Source: CAZUFB01 sp964619775
GTDB taxonomy: Bacteria; Actinomycetota; Coriobacteriia; Coriobacteriales; UMGS124
Length of the DNA stretch: 15,735 bases
Assembly: GCA_964619775.1 (NCBI GenBank)
Contig: CAZUFB010000050.1
Coordinates: 1-15,735, forward strand
Direction of reading: 5' to 3'
The notes below the pieces were generated by a model, which was given only the letters and a program-made list of their open reading frames with translations, had not been told where the DNA came from and searched no databases. Both the position numbers and the translations under genes were made by a program. This document shows positions 7,001 through 13,594 of this stretch, piece after piece; the first letter of the stretch is position 1, and each line of letters begins with the position of its first letter.

Positions 7001-8161
7001 CTATGCGGCCGACCCGTCCTCGTCGGCCGACTCCTCGCCGTCTTCTCGGGTCGGCGGGTTCTGGGCACCCATGATGAGCTTGACCTCCTCGTCAGTGAGC
7101 TCGTAGTTGAGGTAGGTGCTGTAAAAGTCCTTGACCTTCTGCTCGATGTCGAGGTCGGGGAACAGGTCAGGGTGCAGCAGCGCCGCAGCCCACTGGATCT
7201 GCAGCAGCTCCTCGACGCCGTAGCGGTCCCAGCCGAAGACGCCCTTGGGGTTCACGTAGACCTGACCGTTCTGGACGGCCGCAATCGAGGCCCAATCGGG
7301 GTCGGACAAAATCTGCTCGACCTCGTCGGGCTGACCGGTGATGATGACGTCGGGGTTCCATTCGATGATCTGCTCGAGCGAGAACTGCGTTGTCGCGTCG
7401 CTCGTGGCGTCCGAGACCGCGTTGCGCCCGCCGGCCGCGTTGATCCACGTGTCGATGATGGTCCCCGTGCCGTCGAGCGTGCAGGTGTAGACCGAGTTGC
7501 CGTGCAGAACCGTGGGACGGTCCTCCTCGGCGATTTCGTCGGTGACGGCCGTGACGTCGGCGACGGTCTGGCTCAGCTCGTCGTTGTAGCGCTCGGCGAT
7601 TTCAACCGCGTCGCCGCCGAAGACCTGGGCGCTCAGCGCGATGGACTGCTGCATCTCTTCGTATGTCGAAAACGAGCAGTTTACCAGCGGGATGCCCAGC
7701 TGGTCGAGGATGTCGCGCATGCTGTCGGTGGAGTCGAACACAACCTGCGGGCCAAGTGCCACGAGCTCTTCATAGTTGAAGTCGCTCCCGAATGTCGAGA
7801 CGGCGTTGGACATGTTGGGGCACACGTAGTACATCCACGGATTGCCTTCGGGCGTGCAGTGCGTCGCGACGAGGCCCTCGGCGCCGGTCAGCATGATGGT
7901 GATCTCGTTATGGGCGTACCAGCCGTCGGCGTAGAGCGTGGGGTTCACGGGAACCTCGACTTCGACACCGCTCATGTCGGTCACCGTCTGGGTCTCGCCG
8001 GTCGCGGCCTCGGCGGCTTCGCCGTCATCCTCCTCGTCGGCCTGGGCGAACGTGCCCGACAGGCCGCACGCGCCCACCGCGAGCGCGGCGCCGGCGGCAG
8101 TCTTGACGAAGTCTCTGCGGGAGAGGCCCGTACGGGCTGCCACGTCCATGTTTTTGCTCAT
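7001..8161 (-). CDS. Tat-exported ABC substrate-binding protein, iron-complex/corrinoid type
   Basis: A 386-residue solute-binding protein of the TroA/BtuF-like (helical backbone) class that would capture a siderophore, heme, cobalamin or related metal complex outside the membrane. Residues 1-41 are a Tat signal with SRRDFVKTAAG (14-24). VGAC (29-32) could act as a lipobox with Cys32 lipidated; alternatively signal peptidase I cuts after AQA (41). The mature part has VTDMSGVEVEVPVNP (60-74), the first-lobe core EELVALGPQVVFDST (131-145) and the second-lobe core EQIIEWNPDVIITGQPDEVE (263-282). An acidic tail (TREDGEESADEDGSAA) ends the protein. H84, H101, C102 and C114 are possible metal-side residues. 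It is the last gene of a permease-ATPase-binding-protein unit, 90 bases after the ATPase stop, with AAAGGA 11 bases before the ATG. The ligand cannot be assigned from sequence. Confidence 0.92.
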   Translation of the reverse strand: MSKNMDVAARTGLSRRDFVKTAAGAALAVGACGLSGTFAQADEEDDGEAAEAATGETQTVTDMSGVEVEVPVNPTLYADGWYAHNEITIMLTGAEGLVATHCTPEGNPWMYYVCPNMSNAVSTFGSDFNYEELVALGPQVVFDSTDSMRDILDQLGIPLVNCSFSTYEEMQQSIALSAQVFGGDAVEIAERYNDELSQTVADVTAVTDEIAEEDRPTVLHGNSVYTCTLDGTGTIIDTWINAAGGRNAVSDATSDATTQFSLEQIIEWNPDVIITGQPDEVEQILSDPDWASIAAVQNGQVYVNPKGVFGWDRYGVEELLQIQWAAALLHPDLFPDLDIEQKVKDFYSTYLNYELTDEEVKLIMGAQNPPTREDGEESADEDGSAA

Positions 8162-8251
8162 AAGCTCACGTGTCCTTTCGGTCGCTATGGTTGCCGACGC
8201 CCGATTGCGCCGGGTGGTACCTTGGTTGGGTGCGCCGTACCCGCACCGGCG

Positions 8252-9031
8252 TTACAGCATCGGGACGCAGGTCTTGACCGACTCTCCGCTGTCCGAGAGC
8301 GCCTGGGTCATCTTGACGTCGATACCGTAGGCATCGTGCAGGTTTTCCTCGGTCACCACGTCCTCCACCGATCCGTCGCGCAGCCCATCGCCGCGAGACA
8401 GCAGTACGGCACGCGTGCAGCATAGGAAGGCGTGGTCGGGATTGTGGGTGGTCATGATGACGCCGCGGCCCTCCTCGGCCAGGCTTTTGACGCACGACAG
8501 TACGCGGACCTGGTTGCCGAAGTCGAGGCTCGCCGTAGGTTCGTCCATGACGAGCATCCGAGGGTTCTGGAGTAGGGCGCGTGCGACGAGGGTCATCTGC
8601 TGCTCGCCGCCCGAAACCTCGGTGTAGGGCTTATCGCGCAGGTACGAAATACCGAGGCGCTCGAGCACCCGTTCGGCCCGGTCGTAGTCGTCGCGCGATG
8701 GGCTGGCAAGCAGGCCGAGGTGCGACGCGCGGCCCGAGAGCACCACGTCGAGTACGGAGAAGGGGAACGGCGGTTCGTGCAGCTGTGGGACGTAGGCGAC
8801 CAGGTGGGCGAACTCGCGGCGCGAGTACGACGCGCGATCACGCCCGTCGACCAGGACCTTGCCCGCAAGCGGCGGCAGGAAGCCGAGCATCGTCTTGAAC
8901 AGCGTCGTCTTGCCGACGCCGTTGGGGCCGAGCAGGCAGGCAACCTCGCCGGTGCGAAACGTCAGGTTGACGTCCTTGAGGACGGTCGTCCCCTTGTAGC
9001 CGCAGTCGAGGTGTTCGACGGCGAAGATCAT
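8252..9031 (-). CDS. ABC transporter ATP-binding protein, FecE/BtuD type
   Basis: A 259-residue cytoplasmic ATPase that powers the importer. Walker A is GPNGVGKTT (35-43, Lys41), the Q-loop is VPQ (Gln83), the signature is EVSGGEQQ (138-145), Walker B is MLVMDEP (159-165, Glu164 catalytic), the D-loop is SLD (168-170) and the switch His is H196 (TTHNPDH). Length and motif order fit the FecE/BtuD subfamily for metal-chelate uptake. The start at 9031 overlaps the permease stop codon in an ATGA arrangement, indicating translational coupling; GGGGAGG lies 9 bases upstream, inside the permease coding end. The frame stays open far upstream over the permease gene, but only the part from this ATG has ATPase sequence. 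The C-terminal 30 residues after LHDAYGIDVK are not recognisable. Confidence 0.97.
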   Translation of the reverse strand: MIFAVEHLDCGYKGTTVLKDVNLTFRTGEVACLLGPNGVGKTTLFKTMLGFLPPLAGKVLVDGRDRASYSRREFAHLVAYVPQLHEPPFPFSVLDVVLSGRASHLGLLASPSRDDYDRAERVLERLGISYLRDKPYTEVSGGEQQMTLVARALLQNPRMLVMDEPTASLDFGNQVRVLSCVKSLAEEGRGVIMTTHNPDHAFLCCTRAVLLSRGDGLRDGSVEDVVTEENLHDAYGIDVKMTQALSDSGESVKTCVPML

Positions 9032-10206
9032 TTGAGCTCGCCTCCCCGGTGCGTGCGCAGCAGGATGCAGAAGAAGAACGGTGCGCCCACGATAGAGGTG
9101 AGGATGCCGAGCGGAATCTCGGACGCCATGAGGGTGCGACATGCCGTGTCGACAACGACGAGGAACGCGGCGCCGAACAGCAGCGACAGCGGCAGCACGA
9201 CGCGGTTGTCGGGACCCATGACGAAGCGCACCATGTGCGGGATGATGAGACCGACCCATCCCACGACACCGGCGATGGCGACGACCGCCGAGGTGAGCAG
9301 TGTGGAGCAGAAGATGAAGACGCCGCGCAGCAGGCTCACGTTGACGCCGAGCGAGGCGGCCTCGGCGTCGCCGAATGCGAGCGTGTTGAGCCGCCAGCGC
9401 AGCAGGATGAGCGGCACGGCGCCGATGGCGAACGGGATGGCGAAGACCCGCAGGTCGTCCCAGGTGACCGAGGCGATGCTGCCCATGAGCCAATAGGTGA
9501 TCTCGGGCAGCTTCGAGTCGGGGTCGGCCGTGTACTTGACGATGGAGACGAACGACTGGAACAGCGTGCCCACAATGAGGCCGCACAGCACGAGTAGCAG
9601 TGTCATGTTGGTGCCGCGGCCGACGCGACGGCTGGCGAAGTAGGTGACCATTACCGCGACGAAGCCCATGACGAAGGCCGATATCTGTACGATTCGGTTG
9701 CTTGACTCCAGGAGCAGGGCGAGCGCCGCGCCGAAGCTCGCACCGGCCGAGGCGCCCAGGATGTCGGGGGAGACCATCGGGTTCTTGAAAAGCCCCTGGT
9801 ACGAGGCACCGGCGATGGCAAGGGCCGCGCCCACGAGCATGGCAGCCACGATGCGCGGCAAGCGGATGTTGACGACGATGGTGACTTGGCCCGCGTCGAA
9901 GTCGCCCGCCAAGCCGAAGAAGTGCTGGCCGAGGATACCCAGGACCGTCTGCGGCGGAATGGGCGAGCGGCCGAGGCCCATAGCGACCATGACGAGAGCG
10001 AACAGCACCGCGGTGCTTATGATATAGGCGAGTACGGTACCGCGCCGGCGCCGGTCGAAGGCGCTAGGTTGTTGCCCGGTATGTGCATTGATCCGGGCAG
10101 GGGTGTCTGCGGCGGGATCCTGCCGCGGCGTCCCCACGTCCGATAGGGCTGGCCTTGCAGGGCGGATGGTCTCGTCCGCGGGGGCCTCGCCGGTGTTCGG
10201 TTGCAT
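9028..10206 (-). CDS. FecCD/BtuC-family ABC transporter permease
   Basis: A 392-residue inner-membrane permease forming the channel for an iron-siderophore, heme or cobalamin importer. The FecCD core starts near residue 58, with family landmarks RLPRIVAAMLVGAALAIAGA (115-134), YQGLFKNPMVSPDILGASAG (136-155), the cytoplasmic coupling region WVGLIIPHMVRFVMGPDNR (317-335) and the final TLMASEIPLGILTSIVGAPF (358-377). About ten TM segments are expected and can be counted. Residues 1-55 are an unusual polar Pro/Ala/Thr-rich extension, apparently cytoplasmic and disordered, absent from typical members. The start is ATG 10206: an in-frame TTG at 10221 lies within the GGGAGG ribosome binding site (10213-10218) that serves this ATG. 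It is the first gene of the importer unit. Confidence 0.95.
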   Translation of the reverse strand: MQPNTGEAPADETIRPARPALSDVGTPRQDPAADTPARINAHTGQQPSAFDRRRRGTVLAYIISTAVLFALVMVAMGLGRSPIPPQTVLGILGQHFFGLAGDFDAGQVTIVVNIRLPRIVAAMLVGAALAIAGASYQGLFKNPMVSPDILGASAGASFGAALALLLESSNRIVQISAFVMGFVAVMVTYFASRRVGRGTNMTLLLVLCGLIVGTLFQSFVSIVKYTADPDSKLPEITYWLMGSIASVTWDDLRVFAIPFAIGAVPLILLRWRLNTLAFGDAEAASLGVNVSLLRGVFIFCSTLLTSAVVAIAGVVGWVGLIIPHMVRFVMGPDNRVVLPLSLLFGAAFLVVVDTACRTLMASEIPLGILTSIVGAPFFFCILLRTHRGGELK

Positions 10207-10517
10207 GCTTATCCCTCCCAAGGATAGGCTGCGCCTCTAGTGCGACGGGACGCATCCTAGGACTAGTGGCATGCGGTGCACATCGCCCTCGCGGGGTGAT
10301 ATCGCGTTTGCGTTGACAGCGAGTACGATGCGACCCGAAAGGGGTGTGCGCATTTGTGTAGGGGCGATGAGGGCGCCGGGAGCTCACCTGGTGCGGGCGA
10401 AAATCGGAGGAGTAATCGTTATCTACACTATCTTTCACCACCGGCGTGATTGCGAAGCTTGGTTGTGGGCACTTGGGACCCTTTGAGACCGCGCGGTGTC
10501 CGTGTGTCGAACGCATA
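10207..10517. promoter_or_regulatory. Leader/promoter region of the ABC importer unit
   Basis: This gene-free stretch precedes the permease start on the minus strand. It contains an imperfect dyad with a CTAG-TC-CTAG centre (about 10252-10275), a hairpin around the 16-base repeat (ATGCG at 10327-10331 pairing with CGCAT at 10348-10352), and an AT-rich stretch at 10413-10432 reading GATAGTGTAGATAACGATTA on the minus strand. The last is only loosely like a Fur-type box and could instead be promoter. I looked for a cobalamin riboswitch and did not find its conserved core. No convincing ORF is present. Confidence 0.35.
10330..10345 (+). repeat. Short repeat copy 2 (16 bases)
   Basis: Identical to 5253-5268 (GCGACCCGAAAGGGGT). 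The flanks here extend the stem with ATGCG/CGCAT and put GAAA in the loop. Confidence 0.4.
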
Positions 10518-10561
10518 AGGCCGCTCCCGAACCTAGATTCTCATGGGTTCGGGAGCGGCCT
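10518..10561. terminator. Perfect 16-bp hairpin, probable terminator
   Basis: AGGCCGCTCCCGAACC (10518-10533), a 12-base AT-rich loop, then the exact complement (10546-10561). It lies between the SPFH gene end and the importer leader, both on the minus strand. Neither side has a U-tract, so it may be a GC-type terminator of the NfeD-SPFH unit or an RNA-stabilising element. Confidence 0.55.
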
Positions 10562-10677
10562 CGTTGGCATGGGGGCAATCTTGGGACCCGATGGGTGCTC
10601 GCCGGGAGGGTCGACGGTATCCCGGCCGTTGCCGTGCGCCGGCGGTTGTGTTAGCGCTTCCTAGTCGAGCTGACGCA

Positions 10678-10702
10678 CAGGGCGCAGAGCGGCACTGCCC
10701 TG
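10678..10702 (-). terminator. Weak hairpin just after the SPFH gene
   Basis: CAGGGC (10678-10683) and GCCCTG (10697-10702) pair 32 bases past the SPFH stop on the minus strand. The stem is short and no U-tract follows; the rest of 10562-10734 shows nothing else. Confidence 0.25.
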
Positions 10703-10734
10703 ATTGCGACCCAGGCGGCAGGCTCCATGGGCTG

Positions 10735-11700
10735 CTATTTCTTCCCCTCGTCGACCGACTTGAACAGCTCGCCGGCGGTGGTGCACAGCCCGGCAAGCCC
10801 CTGCAGGTCGGACGGGATGATGATCTTGGTCGACTGCCCGTCGGCGACATCGGTGAGTGCCTCGAGGCTCCTCAGCGCGAGCACCGCCGAGTCGGCCCCG
10901 GCCGCCTTGATCATCTCGATGCCCTGGGCCGTCGCCTGCTGCACGCTCAGGATGGCCTGCGCCTCGCCCTCGGCCGCCAGGATCTGGGCCTCCTTCTCGG
11001 CCTGCGCGGCGAGGATCTTGGCCTGCTTGTTGGCCTCGGCGCGCAGCACGGCCGACTGCTTCTCGCCCTCGGCCACCAGAATCGCCGACTGCTTCTCGCC
11101 CTCGGCCTGCAGGATGGCCTCGCGGCGCTCTCGCTCGGCCTTCATCTGCTTTTCCATGGCCTGGCGGATGGCCTGCGGGGGCGTGATGTCCTTGAGCTCC
11201 ACGCGGTTCACCTTGATGCCCCAGGCGTCGGTCGCTTCGTCGAGGGCGACGCTCATGCGCGAGTTGATGCTCTCGCGCGAGGTGAGCGTTTGGTCAAGCT
11301 CGAGGTCGCCGATGACGTTGCGCAGGGTCGTCGCCGTGAGGTTCTCGATGGCGGACATGGGGTTGTTGACGCCGTAGGCGTACTTGCGGGGGTCGACGAC
11401 CTGGAAGAAGATGACCGTGTCGATCTGGACCGTGACGTTGTCGCGCGTGATGACGGTCTGCGGCTCGAAGTCGACGACGTTCTCCTTAAGGCTGACGCGC
11501 TTCACGATCTTTTCGACGAAGGGGAGCTTGAAGTGCAGGCCTGCCTTCCAGGTGGCGCGGTAGGTGCCCAGAAACTCGATGATCCAGGCATCGGTCTGCT
11601 GAACCATCTTGATGCAGCGGGAGAGTGCCCACAGAACGATGAGGACGGCTACAACGATTGCGACAATTTGGCCGATGGAGCCGAAGTCGAGGTTCTCCAC
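10735..11700 (-). CDS. SPFH/Band 7 membrane scaffold protein (paraslipin type)
   Basis: A 321-residue protein with one N-terminal TM helix (about 9-28), an SPFH/Band 7 domain (about 30-190, including IIEFLGTYRATWKAGLHFKLP and VITRDNVTVQIDTVIFFQV), a long alpha-helical region, and a C-terminal IIIPSDLQG segment typical of paraslipins such as QmcA. Residues 195-249 are five consecutive 11-residue repeats of the AILxAEGEKQS type, expected to form a long charged helix or coiled coil. Such proteins form large membrane-associated oligomers that organise membrane microdomains and may control proteases; the exact role here is unknown. The start is GTG 11700, fixed by AAAGGAGG 5 bases upstream (11706-11713). 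The NfeD gene lies 96 bases upstream on the same strand, the classic partner arrangement. Confidence 0.95.
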   Translation of the reverse strand: MENLDFGSIGQIVAIVVAVLIVLWALSRCIKMVQQTDAWIIEFLGTYRATWKAGLHFKLPFVEKIVKRVSLKENVVDFEPQTVITRDNVTVQIDTVIFFQVVDPRKYAYGVNNPMSAIENLTATTLRNVIGDLELDQTLTSRESINSRMSVALDEATDAWGIKVNRVELKDITPPQAIRQAMEKQMKAERERREAILQAEGEKQSAILVAEGEKQSAVLRAEANKQAKILAAQAEKEAQILAAEGEAQAILSVQQATAQGIEMIKAAGADSAVLALRSLEALTDVADGQSTKIIIPSDLQGLAGLCTTAGELFKSVDEGKK

Positions 11701-11796
11701 CTGGGCCTCCTTTCTGGACGACGGGCTGCAAGCCCGGGACTTCCGATACCGCCGGTCCGGTCCGCTGCCCGTACCTGCGGTCTTGTGCGTACCGCG

Positions 11797-12237
11797 CTAT
11801 GAGGCCGGTTCAACGACGAGCACGGTGCTGTCGACCGCGCGCACGGTTGCGCGCGACCCTGTGGCCAAGGGCCTTCCGTCGGGTGTACGTGCCAGCCACG
11901 AGACGTCGGCGAGCAGCACGCGTCCCGTACGCCCGGCGCCTTCGGGGATCTGCTGGGTCACGACGACCTCGCGCCCCACATAGGCGTCGGCGTTGGTCAG
12001 GGCGTCCTCGGGGTTCGCCTTGGTGCGCTTGCGCATAAAGGGACGCAGGGCGAGCAGCAGGATGACCGACGCGACCAAAAACACGGCAATCTGCACGAGC
12101 AGGTTGTCGACGAAGAAGCTCACGATAAAGGCGATGGCCGCGCCCAGGCAGAACCAAACGCAGACAAGCGCCGGCGCCGCCGCCTCGATGACGCCGAACA
12201 CGATGGCGATGCCGAGCCATATGAACGTAGCTATCAC
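11797..12237 (-). CDS. Short NfeD-family membrane protein (SPFH partner)
   Basis: A 146-residue protein with three N-terminal hydrophobic segments (about 2-21, 23-41, 46-66) and a C-terminal OB-fold domain (about 84-146) with GREVVVTQQIPEGAGRTGRV and TGSRATVRAVDSTVLVVEP, as in the short NfeD class that lacks the ClpP-like protease domain. Short NfeD proteins are thought to bind the SPFH partner and help assemble or regulate it in the membrane. The start is GTG 12237, supported by GAGGAGA about 5 bases upstream and by the family-typical first TM; the frame is open to 12339, but the extra 34 residues are polar and unlike NfeD. It is the first gene of a two-gene unit with the SPFH gene. Confidence 0.9.
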   Translation of the reverse strand: MIATFIWLGIAIVFGVIEAAAPALVCVWFCLGAAIAFIVSFFVDNLLVQIAVFLVASVILLLALRPFMRKRTKANPEDALTNADAYVGREVVVTQQIPEGAGRTGRVLLADVSWLARTPDGRPLATGSRATVRAVDSTVLVVEPAS

Positions 12238-12452
12238 GGGAGTCTCCTCGAAATGCCGGGCGCGGTGGACGGGGGAACCTCGATGCCAATTATTGCACCT
12301 TTGCCCGTTCGTTTGCTCGAGAAAGGAAAGTCGCCGCAAGGATCAGAACACGAACACGCGTTCTAGTATTTGCGGCCGCACCGGAATTGCCGCGACAGTT
12401 GCCCGCCCCGATGCTGTCCGCACGTTTGCGTCCATCCGATCCGGTGTTTCCA

Positions 12453-13358
12453 TCAGAACAGCCCGACCAGGTGCTCGACGAACGCGTCGAGCACCTGGTC
12501 GGGCTCCCTGCACCGGCTGGTCGCCACGCTCAGGCGCGACACGAACGCATCGGCGGGTTCCACGGCGAGCGCCTTGCCACGCTCCGGATCGATGCGGTCG
12601 AGGTTGCTGTCGCGCATGAAGGCGACGCCGTCGCCGCGGTAGACCTGCTCCATCATGAGCTGCGGCGAGCAGTCGGGCACGCAGAACTGCTCGGGTGCGG
12701 GCACCTCGGCGCCGGCTTCGTAGAAGGCCTCGCAGATCTCGGCCATGCTTGCCGTGGCGCCGCGGGGTATGATGAACTGCTCCCTGGCGAGGTCGGCGAC
12801 GAACACTCGGTCGCGGTGGGCGAGGGGGTGTGCGGAGCCCACGAAGGGCACAAACCGCCGCTTCGCGAGCATGCGCACCCTGAAGCGCCGGCAGTCGGCC
12901 CGACCTGCCACCACGGCGACGTCGACGGACCCGGTGGCGAGCAGGTCCTGGCATCCGTCGCTCGTGGACTCGACAACTTCGATGCGCACCCCGTCGAACC
13001 TCCGCTCGAAAGCGAGCACGTCATCGAGCGGCAGAACATAGCCGCGCCCCAAGACCACGTCGGACGCCCCAAGCCGCAGCGTACGCCCTTCTGCGGCCTC
13101 CCCTTCGCCGTGCGCTGCGCCGGCCAGCGCGGCCGCCTCGTGCACGACGGCCTGCGCATGCCGCAGCGCCCGGCGTCCCGCCTCGGTGAGGGCCAGGCCG
13201 TCCGTACGGCGTTCGAACAGCCGGACCCCGAGTTCCCCCTCAAGGGCCTGCACGCCCTTCGATACCGCCTGCTGCGTCACGCAAAGCTTCTCGGCCGCCC
13301 GGGTGAAGCTGAGCGTTTCGGCGGCGGTGGCAAAATACTCGATCTGGGGGAGGTTCAC
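12453..13358 (-). CDS. LysR-family transcriptional regulator
   Basis: A 301-residue cytosolic regulator. The winged HTH is at residues 2-62 (LPQIEYFATAAETLSFTRAA, VTQQAVSKGVQALEGELGVR, LFERRTDGLALTEAG), followed by a linker helix and a LysR substrate-binding domain (about 92-290: LRLGASDVVLGRGYVLPLDD, VDVAVVAGRADCRRF, REQFIIPRGATASMAEICEA). The start is GTG 13358, which gives the usual MNLPQIEYF opening with AGGTGA 5 bases upstream; GTG 13367 with AGGA 6 bases upstream is an alternative. It is divergent from flavoprotein 2 and probably regulates it in response to a small-molecule ligand (inference from arrangement). The last codons contain a perfect long inverted repeat that determines residues 285-300, so the C-terminal tail may be a product of that rearrangement. 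Confidence 0.95.
   Translation of the reverse strand: MNLPQIEYFATAAETLSFTRAAEKLCVTQQAVSKGVQALEGELGVRLFERRTDGLALTEAGRRALRHAQAVVHEAAALAGAAHGEGEAAEGRTLRLGASDVVLGRGYVLPLDDVLAFERRFDGVRIEVVESTSDGCQDLLATGSVDVAVVAGRADCRRFRVRMLAKRRFVPFVGSAHPLAHRDRVFVADLAREQFIIPRGATASMAEICEAFYEAGAEVPAPEQFCVPDCSPQLMMEQVYRGDGVAFMRDSNLDRIDPERGKALAVEPADAFVSRLSVATSRCREPDQVLDAFVEHLVGLF
12460..12505. repeat. Perfect inverted repeat, 21-base arms, inside the lysR 3' end
   Basis: The arm at 12460-12480 (starting AGCCCGACCAGG) is the exact reverse complement of 12485-12505, with only AACG between. It covers codons 285-300 of the LysR gene, ending just before the final Phe and stop codons. The RNA would fold into a very stable hairpin and the DNA could extrude a cruciform. 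No U-tract follows on the minus strand (GTTCTGATGG), so it is not a standard terminator. Confidence 0.9.
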
Positions 13359-13461
13359 GCGAATCACCTGCGTTCCTGCGGGCGAGTGCGGACAAGGTGC
13401 GGGCACATACGGGGCCGCAGACGTGCACCGCTGCGCCGTGCGGGACGGCGACTACCGGGTT

Positions 13462-13492
13462 TTGTGCGGGTACAACCGCCCTTTGTGCACAA
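13462..13492. promoter_or_regulatory. Candidate LysR operator between lysR and flavoprotein 2
   Basis: Two dyads share the same half-sites: TTGT-GCGGGT-ACAA (13462-13475) and the full palindrome TTGTGCACAA (13483-13492). They lie 104 bases from the lysR start and just before TATAGC (13498-13503), a possible -10 box for flavoprotein 2 that lacks a good -35, as is usual for activator-dependent promoters. This is the most operator-like sequence in the divergent space. Confidence 0.42.
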
Positions 13493-13516
13493 CGAAGTAT
13501 AGCTTACCTTTTACCG

Positions 13517-13531
13517 TTGGAGGCGGCTATG
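13517..13531 (+). promoter_or_regulatory. Alternative in-frame start for flavoprotein 2
   Basis: TTGGAGG (13517-13523) stands 5 bases before ATG 13529, which is in frame with flavoprotein 2 and would add 22 basic residues (MLNGMAGRRAHATRALTRKG and so on) before ATG 13595. The downstream ATG has its own AAAAGGGG site (13582-13589). Confidence 0.5.
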
Positions 13532-13594
13532 CTGAACGGTATGGCAGGACGGCGCGCACATGCAACGCGCGCCCTGACGAGAAAAGGGGTCCGC

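Noticed and set aside
10207..10221. TTG start for the permease at 10221
   Set aside because: The TTG lies within the GGGAGG ribosome binding site that serves ATG 10206, so the five extra residues are unlikely to be translated.
10207..10470. Cobalamin riboswitch in the importer leader
   Set aside because: GCCACTAG on the minus strand looks faintly like a B12-box, but the other conserved core segments of the riboswitch are not found in order.
10271..10486. 71-residue plus-strand frame in the importer leader
   Set aside because: No ribosome binding site before its ATG, no domain, and it runs through the putative control elements of the oppositely oriented operon.
13359..13406. GTG start for LysR at 13406
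   Set aside because: The added residues (PAPCPHSPAGTQ) precede the HTH and do not fit the family; GTG 13358 or 13367 place the HTH at the usual distance.
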